This document shows, in pieces, positions 35,075-47,436 of a DNA stretch of 64,000 nucleotides. Numbering within the stretch: position 1 is the stretch's first letter; each line of letters begins with the position of its first letter. The position numbers and the translations under genes were made by a program. The DNA lies in contig NC_057916.1 of assembly GCF_018873765.1 (NCBI RefSeq), forward strand, positions 14,218,001 to 14,282,000, in the 5' to 3' direction. This DNA comes from Telopea speciosissima (lineage: Eukaryota > Streptophyta > Magnoliopsida > Proteales > Proteaceae). Under the pieces are notes generated by a model. The model was given only the letters and a program-made list of their open reading frames with translations. It ran no database searches and was not told where the DNA came from.

Positions 35075-37398
35075 GGACTTTATCTATAGTTGGTTGAATG
35101 TGATCACATCTTCATGAAGATATTGATAGAACACAAAATCCATCAATAAAGCAATAGTATTTTTTAGTTACTAGCTAAAGAAAATAAGTAAAGACCTCAT
35201 AGGGAGTTGCCTAGTGTGGGAGTTTTATCGTGTCAAAAAATTGAGTGCAACTCTGGATTTAAGAGTCAAATACAACAGTTAACACTTAGACAACTGTTTG
35301 AGTTTAAAATAATAACCGCAAGCGTACGGGTCAATCGTAGCTACGGGTCGAACACGAGGAGGTCAACCTTGAATAAATTTTCACTTTTAATTAACGCGAA
35401 GTGTACAACTTACCAAATATGGAAACAACCTATATATAGAAACTACCAATTATGGAAACTAGCAAATATAGAAGCAACTAAATTACCAAAGATAACAAAT
35501 TAAAAATAGAAACTAGGGCAACCACTAAGGTAATGAAAGAATTAAAAATAAGAAAGTCACTTGGGAATGAGTTCCACCATGAGAATTAGGGCAGATCAAT
35601 GACTAGCATATTAGGGCAAAGCATGCATACGGCCTAAGTCTATAAGACATGCGGCATGGCTCATATACGGCTAACATATCCTATGAAAACAGTGCTCATA
35701 CAACATACAATGTAAACAAAAAAAAAAAATACATGAACATAATGGTGTCACAATGGATATGGCTAACGAACATGTATATAGTTCCCCTTGGAATGACATA
35801 CAAGCTGTGGGCGGTCATCCATCGTAAGTCTAATATTGATCATGTCCATTAATCACATAGACAATGCTAGCCATCAATTCTTCATTCTCTCATGGTTTCA
35901 CCCACTCCCAAAAGGAGAGGTTTAGCTAGCCATGAAAGCAATGAAGAGGGAAGGAAGGATTGATGGAGAAAAAGACAGAGAAATTATTAAAACTAAAATT
36001 TATAAGAAGAAGAACTTAGCTGATTCGAATAACTCCAATGAAGATGATTCCGTTACTTGAATCCCATCACTTGAAGTCGCATCCAATATTGAAGAACAAA
36101 TTACCAAAGTGCATTACACATATGATCGAAGGGATGGGGAAATAAAATTTATCCTAACAATGATTCTAAAAAATAATAAAATTACATATGATAACCTAAT
36201 TACATCAGATCTAAAAACTAAAAATAAAAAGAAGAGGATGAGAGATCGGGTATAACGAAGAGGAATGGCACTACTGCTGCTATTATCATTCTAGAATAGA
36301 AAATTAAAACTGAAAAAGAAAAAAACGAAGGACTGAAGGGAGAGAGCGGCTGGAGTGCGGTCAAGATGGGTTTTATATGGGGGAGAGAGAGCTCGTGAAA
36401 GGGAGATGGGAAGGAGATAGGAGAGAAGAGGGAATTTAAGAAGAAGTGGGAGAGAGAAGATATAGAAACCGAATTTACCAAAATAAAAGAGATACAATCC
36501 GAGAGAGTTAGGAGAGAGATTAGAGAGAAAAGATATTTTTCTCATTTTTTTTAATTATATTTTTTTATCCTAAATTCCAACTTCACTAAGAATCGTTTTT
36601 GGGCTATATCTTTTTATCCTAGGTCCAGATGGAACTAACCCGAGAATTAAAGTTGCACCATTTTAAATTTCAAACAATATGAGCCCAATATCCGATATCT
36701 TTTGAAAGATTCTTGATTCTCCAAAATTGCCGTTATGCCCCTATGCTTGATTTTTCTCTCTTCTTCTTCTTCTACACTCGAATCGGCTCTAATCAAGTGA
36801 CTTCCGATGTTGCGCATTGGAAAGCTAACCCGACTGAAGTCTTCAACCCTTGTAACCTGGCGTTTGGCGGTCCAATTAGACATGTATTCTCCACTTTGAC
36901 CAAAATGCCCCTAAACCTGAAAAATGACAAAAAGTACCCGAGTAACACTATTCAATGTGGTAAAATGAATGCTTTATACACTAAGATTTCACACATAATT
37001 GTGCTCATCAGATTCCCCCAACACTTTAATATGAATAACAAATTAAAGTGGATGAAACTTGAATCTGATTCCAGATTAACATCTGAGCCAATAAACAATC
37101 CGACACTATCACATCGAGCAGATTAAACTTGATAAACTTAAATTTGATTGCAAATGAACATACTATGCTAATTTTAAGGGGAATTACATACTTATGCTAA
37201 ACTTCTAAAAAGTTGCTTGGTATTGCAACTAATTTAAATAAAAAAAGCTGGGTATTATAGTAGGGTGATTTTGTAGATCAAACGTAAACTCAATATATCT
37301 AGTTCAGCTGCCCTATAATAAAACCTCTTTGACCTGATATAGTCTGTTGGACCTATGGAAAAGCCATGTGTACTGACTTAAAGAAAAAATGATCAGGA
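35075..37398 (+). repeat. Spacer repeat J, copy 4, split by an insertion
   Basis: J runs 35075-35294, is interrupted, and resumes at 37017 with CCCAACACTTTAATATG exactly where the other copies continue, ending near 37398 before a MetRS exon. No coding content apart from the insert. Confidence 0.82.
35295..37016. mobile_element. 1.72-kb insertion in spacer J (unclassified)
   Basis: Defined by comparison with four uninterrupted copies of J. It begins TGTTTGAGTTTAAAATAATA, contains a CGCAAGCGTACGGGTCAA stretch of the kind seen in plant LTR-retrotransposon LTRs, and ends near GTGCTCATCAGATT. No clear target duplication, terminal inverted repeat or transposase frame. A solo LTR or a non-autonomous element are both possible. 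Confidence 0.6.
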
Positions 37399-37399
37399 A

Positions 37400-38353
37400 T
37401 TTTACTTGAGTTCTTGCAAATGGTAACATTTACGGGGCTGATTATGAAGGCCTTTATTGTATCAACTGTGAGGAGTATAAGGTGGTACCCGTCTTTGATT
37501 TTAGGAAATCTTTGTTGCTTTATCAACTCTTTTACCAAAATATGTGCCATGTATGAAGTGTAAAAACTCCTAAGTAGACACATGCAGAGGCTCTGCCAGC
37601 GGTGCCCAAGCACATGTAGAGATGAGATTCACCATTCAACCAACAGGCAATTCTTTCAAAGAACGAAATATTTGACCCGATAGAATGTGTAATGTTGATC
37701 ACACAATTATTTTTGTAGCTATGACACACACAAAATTCTGTCATAGAATTGATTTCTTTTGAGTACATATTGTGCTGTATAGGCTTATGGCCATCATTAA
37801 GAATATAATGGATTGGGAGGCTATAATCATATTTTCGGTGGAGGATCGTTCCCTGGTGGAAGCCATCATTATGTATAGGCTATCCTTATTGTCTAGCTGT
37901 TAACTATTATTTCTATTTGCATATACTGTTATTTATGTTCTTTTATTTCATTCCAAGACCTCAGGGAGGTTGAATATTGTGTCCACTGTATGTCTTTTCT
38001 ATTGGCATTGATTGTGTGATTAAATTGAGTATAAAGAATAACCACTTTCGGCATTTGCTGGAATATGACATTACTACCTTTTAAAGACTTAATTCTTCTA
38101 AATATTGACTTGGATAACTTTATGAAGAGTCATGTTTTCATTTTCTAAACGCAAAGTTTCCTGTATTTTGCTCTGGTTAAAAATGCAGGATGAAAAGGAT
38201 TTACTTGAAAACAACTGTTGGCCCATGCACCTAAAGCCTTGCATACGAAAGGAGGACAACTTCTTCTTTGCCTTATCGAAGTATCAAAAATCCTTGGAAG
38301 AGATTCTAAGTCAAAATCCAAACTCCGTGCAGCCTTCTTTTCGTTTGAATGAG
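37400..38353 (+). pseudogene. Organellar MetRS fragment, copy 2 (two exons)
   Basis: Exon A (to 37491) encodes ANGNIYGADYEGLYCINCEE then YK. Exon B (38189-38353, 165 nt) is fully open with intact CAG acceptor and GTGAGG donor: DEKDLLENNCWPMHLKPC, then KEDNFFFALSKYQKSLEEIL and PSFRLNE. One zinc-knuckle Cys is changed (NCW where other copies have NCC). Intron 37492-38188 has no gene. Upstream and downstream catalytic exons are absent. Confidence 0.9.
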
Positions 38354-38980
38354 GTGAGGATAATAAACTTTCCCCTTTGTTTTGACTGAATTGTTCACTT
38401 CTCCCTCTCTCTGTCTTCAATGAATGCTAACATGAAATATAGATAACGGGTTTCAGCAGTTGATTGGGTCAACATTTCCCCCCATTCCTTTATTGACTAG
38501 ATTATTCTTCTTTTTTTTTTTGGCGGGGGGGGGGGGGGAGGGGGTGTTGGGGGCACACCAATGGTTTTGGAAGTAATCATAAATATAACAGGAATCTTAG
38601 AGAGAGAATTAAGAATATTATTTTACAAGCTGACCTTACAAGACATACTTTTTTGCTTTAGCATACTATTTTAAAGCATACTTCCAAAACCAATCAATTT
38701 TTTAATAAGGTTGTGTAGAGCAGGAAAAATAAGAATCAATCAATTTCTTTTGAGGCCAAAATAAATGTTTCTTCAGAGCATCAAACCTCTAGAAGGTTAC
38801 AAAAAAATATGGAAGGTGGATAAGTTTAGGTTTTCATTTATTTATTTTTTATCGTTATTGTATTTGGTGGCAGAAAATGTAATTTTAGTATGTCGGGCTC
38901 AATGGTCTTGTTTGGCTTTGGATTTTGGGTTTTAAATGTTAGTCCAGTTCTTAGTCTGAGTTTTTCATAATAATTTTTAG
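38354..38980. other. MetRS intron fused to PRP4 upstream intron
   Basis: Counterpart of 23172-23754, holding a T/G homopolymer tract at 38509-38545. AGGTTACAAAAAAATATGG at 38797-38815 is the empty form of the site where an LTR element sits in the next copy. No coding signal. Confidence 0.7.
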
Positions 38981-40228
38981 AAGAGAGGGAGAGAGAGGAG
39001 AAAGAGACGGATCGGGACCGGGACAGAGAGAAGGTCTGGGACAGGGAGAGAGATAGGTAAAGGAATAGGGAGGGGGAGAGGGAAAGGGAGAGGGAAAGAG
39101 TTCGGGGTAAAGATAGAGGTAGAGAGACTGAGAGTGGTTGGGTGGGCAAACATCTATATGATGGTCATAATGATGCATATGGTGGTTAAGATAGGTCGAA
39201 AGATTCCACACATTTGAAAGATGAACCGGATTACCACTACAGGAAAGGAAAAAAAGATCCAGTAAAGGTGCCCAACATCATGGATGATGATCTGGAAAGG
39301 CGTGAAAAGAAACCACTGAGGTATACAATGTCATTTAATCATTGGATGTATCCAAGCTTACTTCAATTTTATCTTATATGCTGCTCTCTGCTTTTAGAAA
39401 TTAAGAGGTAGAAGAAGATTATGAAGATAGGGTTTCATTACAACTAGCGGAACAAGAAGAGGAGGATGTTGAAAGAATTAAGGAGGAAAGCAGGTAAAGA
39501 AGGCAAGCCATACTAGAAAAATATAAACAACAGCAACAGCAGTCACAAAAGCAGGTTGTACCTCTTGGTCAAGCCTCAACTAAAAGGTGTTGTCCACTTC
39601 AAAGCTAATTGTGTTTTCTATATTTTGATGTTTCGGAGATTTCTTTATAGTTTATGACTGCTTTCTTTGTGGCCTTTATTCATTGTTCATACTAACCATA
39701 AATGCTTTGGATCAGAGAATGGTTCTCTCAATGTCGACAAGGCAGCAGAACAGAAACTTCCTCTAAAAGCGGTTAATTCTACATCTGTCGCTTCTGAGGG
39801 TAGGAATGATAGTACCGAGGCTGATGTCCCCGAGCCTACATTTTCGGTATGGAAATCACCTCACGTAATGGAACTTTGGCACATGAGAGCATTTCTGGTG
39901 CTGGGGGTTTAAGGGATGGGACTCCAAAGGTTTATAGATGACCAATTGACAATTAGATATTTTTTAAATTTCTTGCTTACGTGGGTAAGCATGATTTGCA
40001 TAAAGCAACCCCAAGCTTGTCTACCATGGTTCTTTTGATTCCTTATATGAGCTTGGATGGTTTATTTTTAAATTTTTTGAGCCTGGATATAATAACTGTG
40101 ATTACTTTAAGATGTTAATTTCCTCTGCTTCCTAGTCACAATTTCACCAATTTGTGCAGAGTGAGAGATCAGCATGTATGTTGTGTGATGATATTTTCAG
40201 AGAGAGATCTGCTGGAGTTCGTAAAACT
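38981..40228 (+). pseudogene. PRP4 N-terminal exons, copy 3
   Basis: Exons 38981-39320 (Arg-rich, then HLKDEPDYHYRKGKKDPVKV, DDDLERREKK), 39398-39586, 39716-39929 (EADVPEPTFSVWKSP, then a frameshift) and 40160-40228 (SERSACMLCDDIFRERSAG). Stops: TAA where sister copies have CGA in YGGRDRS, and TAA inside ESRKRRQ. Acceptors are retained. It is followed by spacer J and MetRS, not by kinase exons. Confidence 0.88.
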
Positions 40229-40732
40229 GTAGATGTCGTTCTATTTCCTCTCCCCTCTAATTGCATTAAGCTCTTGCAGTCTCACATTCAAAATGTCGGT
40301 TTTATTCTTTGTTTACTGAATACTTAATGTAGATAATAGGAAGCTGAACTAGGTTTCTGGAAAATCGTGTATCATAGAAAACTGATTTGAATAACCAAAT
40401 GAAGTATATGGTTTGTCCTGCCTGAGATAGCATGTTCAATTGAGGCCACTTTGGACCTACTGATAATCCCATGTTCTCTCCTTTTTCTTGTAATTTGTAC
40501 ATGCATCACATGGGGAGTGTGTTATGGGTTTTTAGTGATGGCCTGCGATTGCAGTTAGAGAAATGTGTTTTGGCATTTATGGATGCTTTCCATAGCGATG
40601 TATTGTAATCCAGCGATTGACAGAATATTTCTTTTATATGTTATCCTTTATTTTTCTTATAAATTTGTTATTTATTGTGACTTTGTGAGATTGAAAAAGG
40701 TTTCAGTGGTGAACCATATCTAGAGACTTCTA

Positions 40733-41254
40733 GGACTTTATCTATAGTTGGTTGAATGCGATCACATCTTCATGAAGATATTGATAGAACGCAGAATCCA
40801 TCAATAAAGCAATAGTATTTTTTAGTAACTAGCGAAAGAAAATTGGTAAAGACCTCTTAGGGAGTTGCCTAGTTTGGGAGTTTTTTCGTGTTAAAAAAAT
40901 TGAGTGCTACTCTGGATTTAGGAGTCAAATACAACAGTTAACACTTAGACAACCCAACACTTTAATATGAATAACAAATTAAACTTGATGAAACTTAAAT
41001 TTGATTGCAAATGAACACACTATGCTAATTTTAAAGGGAATTGCATACTTATGCTGAACTTCTAAAAAGTTGCTTGGTATTGCAACTTATTTAAATAAAA
41101 AAGTTGGGTATTATAGTACGGTGATTTTGTAGATCAAAAGTAAACTCAATGTTTCTAGTTCAGCTGCCCTATAAGATAATCTCTTTGACCTGACGTAGCC
41201 TGTTGGACCTATAGAAAAGCCATGTGTACTGACTTAAAGAAAAAATGATCAGGA
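40733..41254 (+). repeat. Spacer repeat J, copy 5 (shortened)
   Basis: As copy 2, leading into MetRS. It lacks about 100 bp around AATAACAAATTAAA, where two similar AATTAAA stretches have been joined. No gene. Confidence 0.8.
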
Positions 41255-41255
41255 A

Positions 41256-42206
41256 TTTTACTTGAGTTCTTGCAAATGGTAACATTTTCCGGGCTGATTA
41301 TGAAGGCCTTTATTGTATCAACTGTGAGTAGTATAAGGTGGTACCCGTCTTTGATTTTAGGAAATCTTTATTGGTTTATAAACTCTTTTACCAATATGTG
41401 CCATGTATGAAGTGTAAAAACTCCTAGGTAGACACATGCAGAGGCTCTGCCAGCGGTGCCCAAGCACTTGTAGAGATGAGATTCGCCATTCAACCAACCG
41501 GCAATTCTTTCAAAGAACAAAAAATTTGACCCTATAGAATGTGTAATGTTGATCACACAATTATTTTTGTAGATATGACAAACACAAATGTCTGTCATAG
41601 AATTGATTTCTTTTGAGTACATATTGTGCCGTATAGGTTTATGGCCATCATTAAGAATATAATGAATGGGGAGGCTATAATCATATTTTCGGTGGAGGAT
41701 CGTTCCCTGGTGGAAGCCAATCAATTATTGGCCCTTTTCCCTGCATTTGTACCATATGTATTGATATGCTTTTATGTATAGGCTGTGCTCATTGTTTAAC
41801 TGTTAACTATTATTTCTATTTGCATATACTGTTATTTATGTTGTTTTATTTCATTCCTAGATCTCAGGGGGGTTGAATGTCAACTGTATGTCTTTTCTAT
41901 TGGCATTTGCTGGAATATGACATTACTACCTTTTAAAGACTTAATTATTCTAAATATTCCCTTGGATAATTCGATGAAGAGTCATGTTTACATTTTCTAA
42001 ACACAAAATTTGCTGTATTTTGCTCTGGTTAAAAATACCGGATGAGAAGGAATTACTTGAAAACAACTGTTGCCCTATGCACCTAAAGGCCTTGCTTACG
42101 AAAGGTGGACAACTTCTTCTTTGTCTTATCGAAGTATCAAAACTCCTTGGAAGAGATTCTAAGTTAAAATCCAAACTCCGTGCAGCCTTCTTTTCGTTTG
42201 AATGAG
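41256..42206 (+). pseudogene. Organellar MetRS fragment, copy 3 (two exons)
   Basis: Exon A (to 41336) reads ADYEGLYCINCE then TAG (GAG to TAG) before YK. Exon B (42041-42206) has a lost acceptor (CCG for CAG) and a one-base insertion after CCPMHLKA, shifting the frame before ALSKYQ. Zinc-knuckle CINC and NCCPMH are readable. Intron 41337-42040 has no gene. Confidence 0.88.
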
Positions 42207-42368
42207 GTGAGGATGATAAACTTCCCCCTTTGGTTTGACTGAATTGTTAACTTGTCCCTCTCTCTGTGTCTTCAATGAATGCTAACATGAAATATAGATA
42301 ACGGTTTTCAGCAGTTGAATGGGTTAACATTTTACCCCGTTCCTTTATTGACTAGATTATTATTCTCC

Positions 42369-42402
42369 TTTTTTTTTGGGGGGGGGGGGCGGGGGGAGGA
42401 GG
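42369..42402. repeat. Poly-T / poly-G tract in third MetRS intron
   Basis: T-run joined to a long G-run broken by single C and A. Paralogue of the tracts at 23329 and 38509, with different run lengths. Confidence 0.88.
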
Positions 42403-42674
42403 TGTTGGGGGCACACCAATGGTTTTGAGAGTAATCATAAATATCACAGGAATCTTAGAGTGAGAATTAAGAATATTATTTTTCAAGTTGACCTTACAAG
42501 ACATACTTTTTTGTTCTAGCATACTATTTTAAAGGATACTAGGTGATTGTTCTGTTTTAAGAAGGTTGTGTGGAGCAGGAAAAATAAGAATCAATCAATT
42601 TCTTTTGAGGCCAAAATAAATGTTTCTTCAGACCATCAAACCTCAATGGGATAGAAGGTTACAGAAAAATATGG

Positions 42675-42929
42675 TGTAGAAAACCTAAGACCTGTAACCA
42701 ATAACTTGAGAGAGATGAGAAGAGAGAAATAGAGAAAATAATAGCTTAGAATAATATCATTGATAGGTAAGCCCCTCTATTTATAATAGAGGGGAAATTA
42801 CAACGAGACTAAACTAGGCGATGTGGGACTAAAACCCACATAGCCGACTGTACCTAATAACATAATAAATAAACTAACCCCAAAGGGACCAGAATACCCC
42901 CACGGTATTCTGGATTACATATTCCAACA
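42675..42929 (-). repeat. 3' LTR of the Copia-type element
   Basis: Ends TGTAGAAAACC and ATTCCAACA on the + strand. It differs from the other LTR by a few substitutions (CCAATAACTT/CCAGTAACTT, CTGG/TTGG) and a short indel, so the insertion is not brand new. Confidence 0.92.
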
Positions 42930-45108
42930 CTCCCCCTCAAGCTGGATTATACAAATAAATACAAATAAGTAAAGAAAGAAGATCCAGCTTGAACTAAAGA
43001 AAAAAGAACTCCTAATAATGCTAACACTCCCCCTCAAGTTGGCGCATTCAAGGTAATAATGCCCAACTTGAACAAAATGGGAAAAAAACTAAGGTGCAGC
43101 AGAATCCAGCTTGACATATGAATGCAGCTCCCAAATAAACTTTTAAGAACTTGAAAAATAGATCTTCAAAACTTGGACCGACATGATCAGCAAACCGGGA
43201 TTGGAATGTCTTCCAAAAAAGGCAGCTTTCATCGATCTTCAATAGCTATCCAGTGATGAATCTCAGATTGTCATAATGACATAAAATCTTGAAGTTAAAT
43301 AACTAGAGCAGCAAGCAGCGAAAACAAACTGAATCAGGCAGCGGAAAAAATACTGTATCAACCCAACTGAAAGTCCTCAAATAGGCAACAACCAAATATC
43401 TTCAATACTCTTCAATACTTCAATCTCCCCCTTACGGCAAATTCAACCCTATAACGAATGATACCCAATGGCTGCAATGGTGGAGAAAATTGATCTTCTA
43501 TGTTTTGCACCAATGTTCCTGCAAGTTCTGCGTTATGCAATGTCTGCAAGTGTATTGTACATAATCCCCCCCTCACGTGTAGTACACGTGGACATAACAG
43601 AGATGATGTAAGAGATAAGGCAAAAACATAATATTCCAGAATTTTCCAAGAGGTGCTAAGGGTAATGGAAAAGGAAGAAATGGCAAATTAGAGAATACCA
43701 TTATCATCCAAAGTGGTTATGGGTATATGCCAAAGATATAGGATATGAAGGGAATTAGAATTATTGAAAGGGAACGGTGTTGGAAAAAAGGATGGCATGG
43801 CTGTAATTTGGTGGAAATCCACTTTTAAATACAATCCAAGCTAAATGGCAAACTGGTAATAAATCAGAATTTTCAAGGGTCAATTGGGTAGTCAAATAGG
43901 GGAATGTATGAAAAAGCAATGGCAGTTCCGTAAATAACCAGAATTATGCAAGGAGCCAATGGTAAATAAAGAAGTAATGGGACATGAAGAATTAGTATTG
44001 TTGTATGGGGACAAATTAGGCAATGACATGAAATATGGATATGAGCTAAATTAAGCATAAAACCAAGGGTTTTTATGGAAAATGATAAATTATGGGATTG
44101 GCATGGGATATGGTGACATAAGTGACATGGGGACATGGATGACATAGGGAACATGGGAGACATGGGGACATGGATGACATAGGGAACATGGGAGACATGG
44201 GGTAATAAAGGACAAAAGAAAAAATTACTTAAAATAGGTAATGTGACTGTCCTTAGTTTTCTTGATGACCACGTAACAAAGAAAAGAACCCAAAACTCAC
44301 GTTAACTCTAGAAATCATGTTCTACCTCCAAAAACGAAAGCAACACTTTTGACGAAAATCAAGGAACAAGAGCTGCAACGACATCATTTACAAGGATAGG
44401 GCCTCAACAGACACCACGGTCGTCTTCAACCTTTGTAAAACCAATACTAATCGAAACACAACCAGCAATCGAGGCGGAAACCCATGTCGTCGTTAGTATC
44501 AGGATTCAAACAGATATTCAGATTCAATAGTATGCCATCGCACTTCAAGGACCTACAACTAACGAAACCAGTGGGGAAAAGAGTGCGACCCATCGACCAA
44601 GAGATCATGCCGAGAAACAAGCAAATCAGGAAGAACCAACAACAAACCCATCAAGAACCTAGGGCTCGAGTAACGGTTCACCAACCTCTAGCATGAACCA
44701 GAGGGGAAAGACAATGAATCAAAACAGAAGACTGGCGGTAACCAAGCACATATCACAGGTGCAATCGAGGCAGAAAACCAATAGCGTGAACCAAAAACTG
44801 AGAAATCTGGGAAATAAAACAAATAAAGTACCGGACGGAACTTGCAACCGAGAAATTCGGAAAAAAAACGTCTTCAACCTTGCAACCAAGAAACCTGGTA
44901 AAGAAGGAGGCGGCAAAGCAAACAGAATAGCAGACTCAACGATTCAGTATGATTAATATACATCAATCTTCAACGAAACTTATAGGAAACCCTAGTTCTT
45001 CTTCGTTTATGAACAAGGGTTTCTCCATAAATCGGAGAACTTTGAAACGACTCTCAAAACTGCAAATCTTGGAGAGAATTAGTCACTGGTTGCCCAGCTC
45101 TGATACCA

Positions 45109-45357
45109 TGTAGAAAACCTAAGACCTGTAACCAGTAACTTGAGAGAGACGAGAAGAGAGAAATAGAGAAAATAATAGCTTAGAATAATATCTTTGTTAG
45201 GTGAGCCCCATAAATAGAGGGGAAATTACAACGAGACTAAACTAGGCGATGTGGGACTAAAACCCACATAGCCGACTGTACCTAATAACATAATAAATAA
45301 ACTAACCCCAAAGGGACCAGAATACCCCCACGGTATTTTGGATTACATATTCCAACA
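45109..45357 (-). repeat. 5' LTR of the Copia-type element
   Basis: Partner of the LTR at 42675. It carries the primer-binding site immediately inside it. It lacks a few bases of the TCTATTTATAATAGA palindrome found in the other LTR. Confidence 0.92.
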
Positions 45358-45530
45358 TATAGAAGGTGGATAAGTTTAGGTTTTCATTTATTTTTTTGTC
45401 ATCGTTTTTGTATTTGGTGGCAGAAAATGTAAATTTAGTATGTCGGGCTCAATGTTCTTGTTTGGCTTTGGATTTTGGGTTTTAATTCTTAGTCCAATTC
45501 TTAGTCTGAGTTTTTCATAATAATTTTTAG

Positions 45531-46693
45531 AAGAGAGGGAGAGAGAGAAGGAGGAGTAAGAGAAGGATCGGGACAGGGACAAGGTGAAGGTCTGGGACAG
45601 GGAGAGAGATAGGTACAGGAATAGGGAGGGGGAGAGGGAAAGGGAAAGGGAAAGAGTTGGGGATAATGCATATGGTGGTTGAGATAGGTCAAAAGATTCC
45701 AGGCATTTGAAAGATGAACCGGATTACCACTACAGGGAAGGAAAAAAAGATCCAGTAAAGGTGCCCAACATCATGGATGATGATCTGGAAAGGCGGGAAA
45801 AGAAACCACTGAGGTATACAATGTCATTTAATCATTGCATGTATCCTAGCTTACTTCAAATTTATCTTATATGCTGCTCTCTGCTTTTAGAGATGAAGAG
45901 GTAGAAGAAGATTATGAATATCAAATGGCAGAACAAGAAGAGGAAGATGTTGACAGAATTAAGGAGGAGAGCAGGAAAAGAAGGCAAGGCATACTAGAAA
46001 AATATAAACAACAGCAACAGCAGACACAAAAGCAGGTTGTACCTCATGGTCAAGCCTCAACTAAAGGTGTCGTCCACTTCCAAGCTAATTGTGTTTTTTA
46101 TATTTTGATGTTTCGGAGTGTTATTTATAGTTTATGATTGCTTTCTTTGTGGCCTTTATTCATTGTTCATACTAAGCCATAAATGCTTTAGATCAGCGAA
46201 TGGTTCTCTTAATGTCGACAAGCCAGCAGAACAAATACTTCCTCCAAAAGTGGTTAATTCTACATCTGTTGCTTCTGAGGGTAGGAATGATAGTCCCGAG
46301 GCTGATGTCCCCGAGCCTACATTTTCTGTATGGAAATCACCTTCACATAATAAAACTTTGGCACATGAGAGCACTTCTGGTGCTGGGGGTTTAGGGGATG
46401 GGACTTCAAAGGTTTGTAGATGACCAATTAACAATTAGATATTTTTTAAATTTCTTGCGTACGTGGGTAAGCATGATTTGCATGAATCAACCCCAAGCTT
46501 GTCTACCATGGTTCTTTTGATTCCTTATGTGACCTTGGATGGTTTATTTTTAATTTTTTGAGCCTGGATATAATAACTGCGATTACTTTAAGATGTTAAT
46601 TTCCACTGCTTCATAGTCACAATTTCACCAATTTGTGCAGAGTGAGAGATCAGCAAATACGTTCTGTGATGATATTTTCGAAGAGAGAAACTG
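45531..46693 (+). pseudogene. PRP4 N-terminal exons, copy 4 (3' truncated)
   Basis: Exons 45531-45813 (deletion of ~60 bp between AAAGAGTT and the DNAYGG codons), 45891-46066 (DEEVEEDYEYQMAEQEEEDV; SRKRRQGILEKYKQQQQQTQ), 46197-46411 (NGSLNVDKPAEQILPPKVV, EADVPEPTFSVWKSPSHNKT) and a truncated last exon from 46641 (SERSANTFCDDIFEER). The middle two exons are completely open with good splice sites. The last is fused at about 46693-46715 to sequence from downstream of a PIP exon. Confidence 0.9.
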
Positions 46694-47141
46694 TAGATGA
46701 CGTTCTATTTCCCATATCCCCGTAAGTTCACCTATTTTACTTGGAAAACAGAGTATTATTAGAAGCAATATAGAAAGCATTCTCAATTTTCTTCTTAACC
46801 CCCATGGAAAAACGTTTTAATAGAGAACTTTTGCTCCTCTCATGTCACCGTGGGTGAATGATAACCTTGTTCCTTGAGGAAAGAGAAGAAAAATATGATA
46901 CAACAACAACAGAGGAGCAAGATGCTCCAATACAGCGTGGCCCACTATTATCTGTTGGCATTTTCATTGATGATTGTTGTTCAATTTCAATGCCTTGCTT
47001 CACTTTGTTCTACTGGGTTCATTTTATTTTCCTTCTTACATTTAAAAAAGAATGATAGCCATTGAAGAGAGTATTTTTTTAAAGTAATGATTAATAACTC
47101 TCGTCTCTCTCTTTTTTCCCTTTAAACAGTTGTGTACACAG
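46694..47141. other. PRP4-to-PIP junction and PIP upstream sequence
   Basis: CCCATATCCCCGTAAGTTCACC is the end of a PIP exon plus intron (compare 52600 onward), so a PRP4 copy is joined to a second partial PIP tail. The PIP upstream region carrying a CTCCAATACAGCG-type sequence then follows, up to the acceptor. No intact gene. Confidence 0.6.
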
Positions 47142-47436
47142 TAGGGCATAATAACCCAGCAGTGACGTTTAGGCTTTTCTTAGCCCATAAAGTGTCACTA
47201 ATCTGTGCTGTGATGTACATGTGGCACAATTTTTGGGTGCAATGTGTGGTCTAGGGCTAGTAAAGGCCTTCCAAAAGTCTTACTATGTGCAGTATGGTGG
47301 TGGGGCAAACGAGATCACCGATGGCTACAGCGAAGGTGTGGGTTTGGCAGCTGAATTTATTGATACTTTCATCCTTGTCTATACTGTTTTCTTTGCTACT
47401 AATCCCAAGTGAAGTGCCATAGACTCCCATGTCCCT
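47142..47436 (+). pseudogene. PIP aquaporin exon with NPA retained
   Basis: Keeps the NPA motif (GHNNPAVT) and the donor GTAAGT, so it is closest to the ancestral exon at those sites. It is disabled by a one-base loss at TACATGTGGC (sister copies TACATGGTGGC) and by an in-frame TGA where others have the AGA of [18 protein letters not shown] is intact. It lies just downstream of a truncated PRP4 copy. Confidence 0.88.

Larger units (their letters stand above)
42675..45357 (-). mobile_element. Non-autonomous Copia-type LTR retrotransposon
   Basis: Two direct LTRs, 42675-42929 and 45109-45357 (about 250 bp), with TG..CA ends. On the minus strand the 5' LTR is followed by TGGTATCAGAGC (45097-45108), the initiator tRNA-Met primer-binding site. 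The 3' LTR is preceded by the polypurine tract TTGAGGGGGAG near 42930-42940. Target duplication TATGG/TATAG (42670-42674, 45358-45362). The 2.2-kb interior has no gag, protease, integrase or RT frame, so it would need proteins from another element. A GACATGGGGACATG-type tandem repeat lies at 44110-44200. Confidence 0.9.

Noticed and set aside
44100..44210. Short direct repeats as a CRISPR-like array
   Set aside because: The repeats are contiguous GACATGG-type units without unique spacers, and the genome is plant nuclear.
44484..44956. Two + strand open frames inside the Copia-type element as captured gene
   Set aside because: The element reads on the minus strand and these frames show no known domain; they are low-complexity, lysine/asparagine-rich chance frames.
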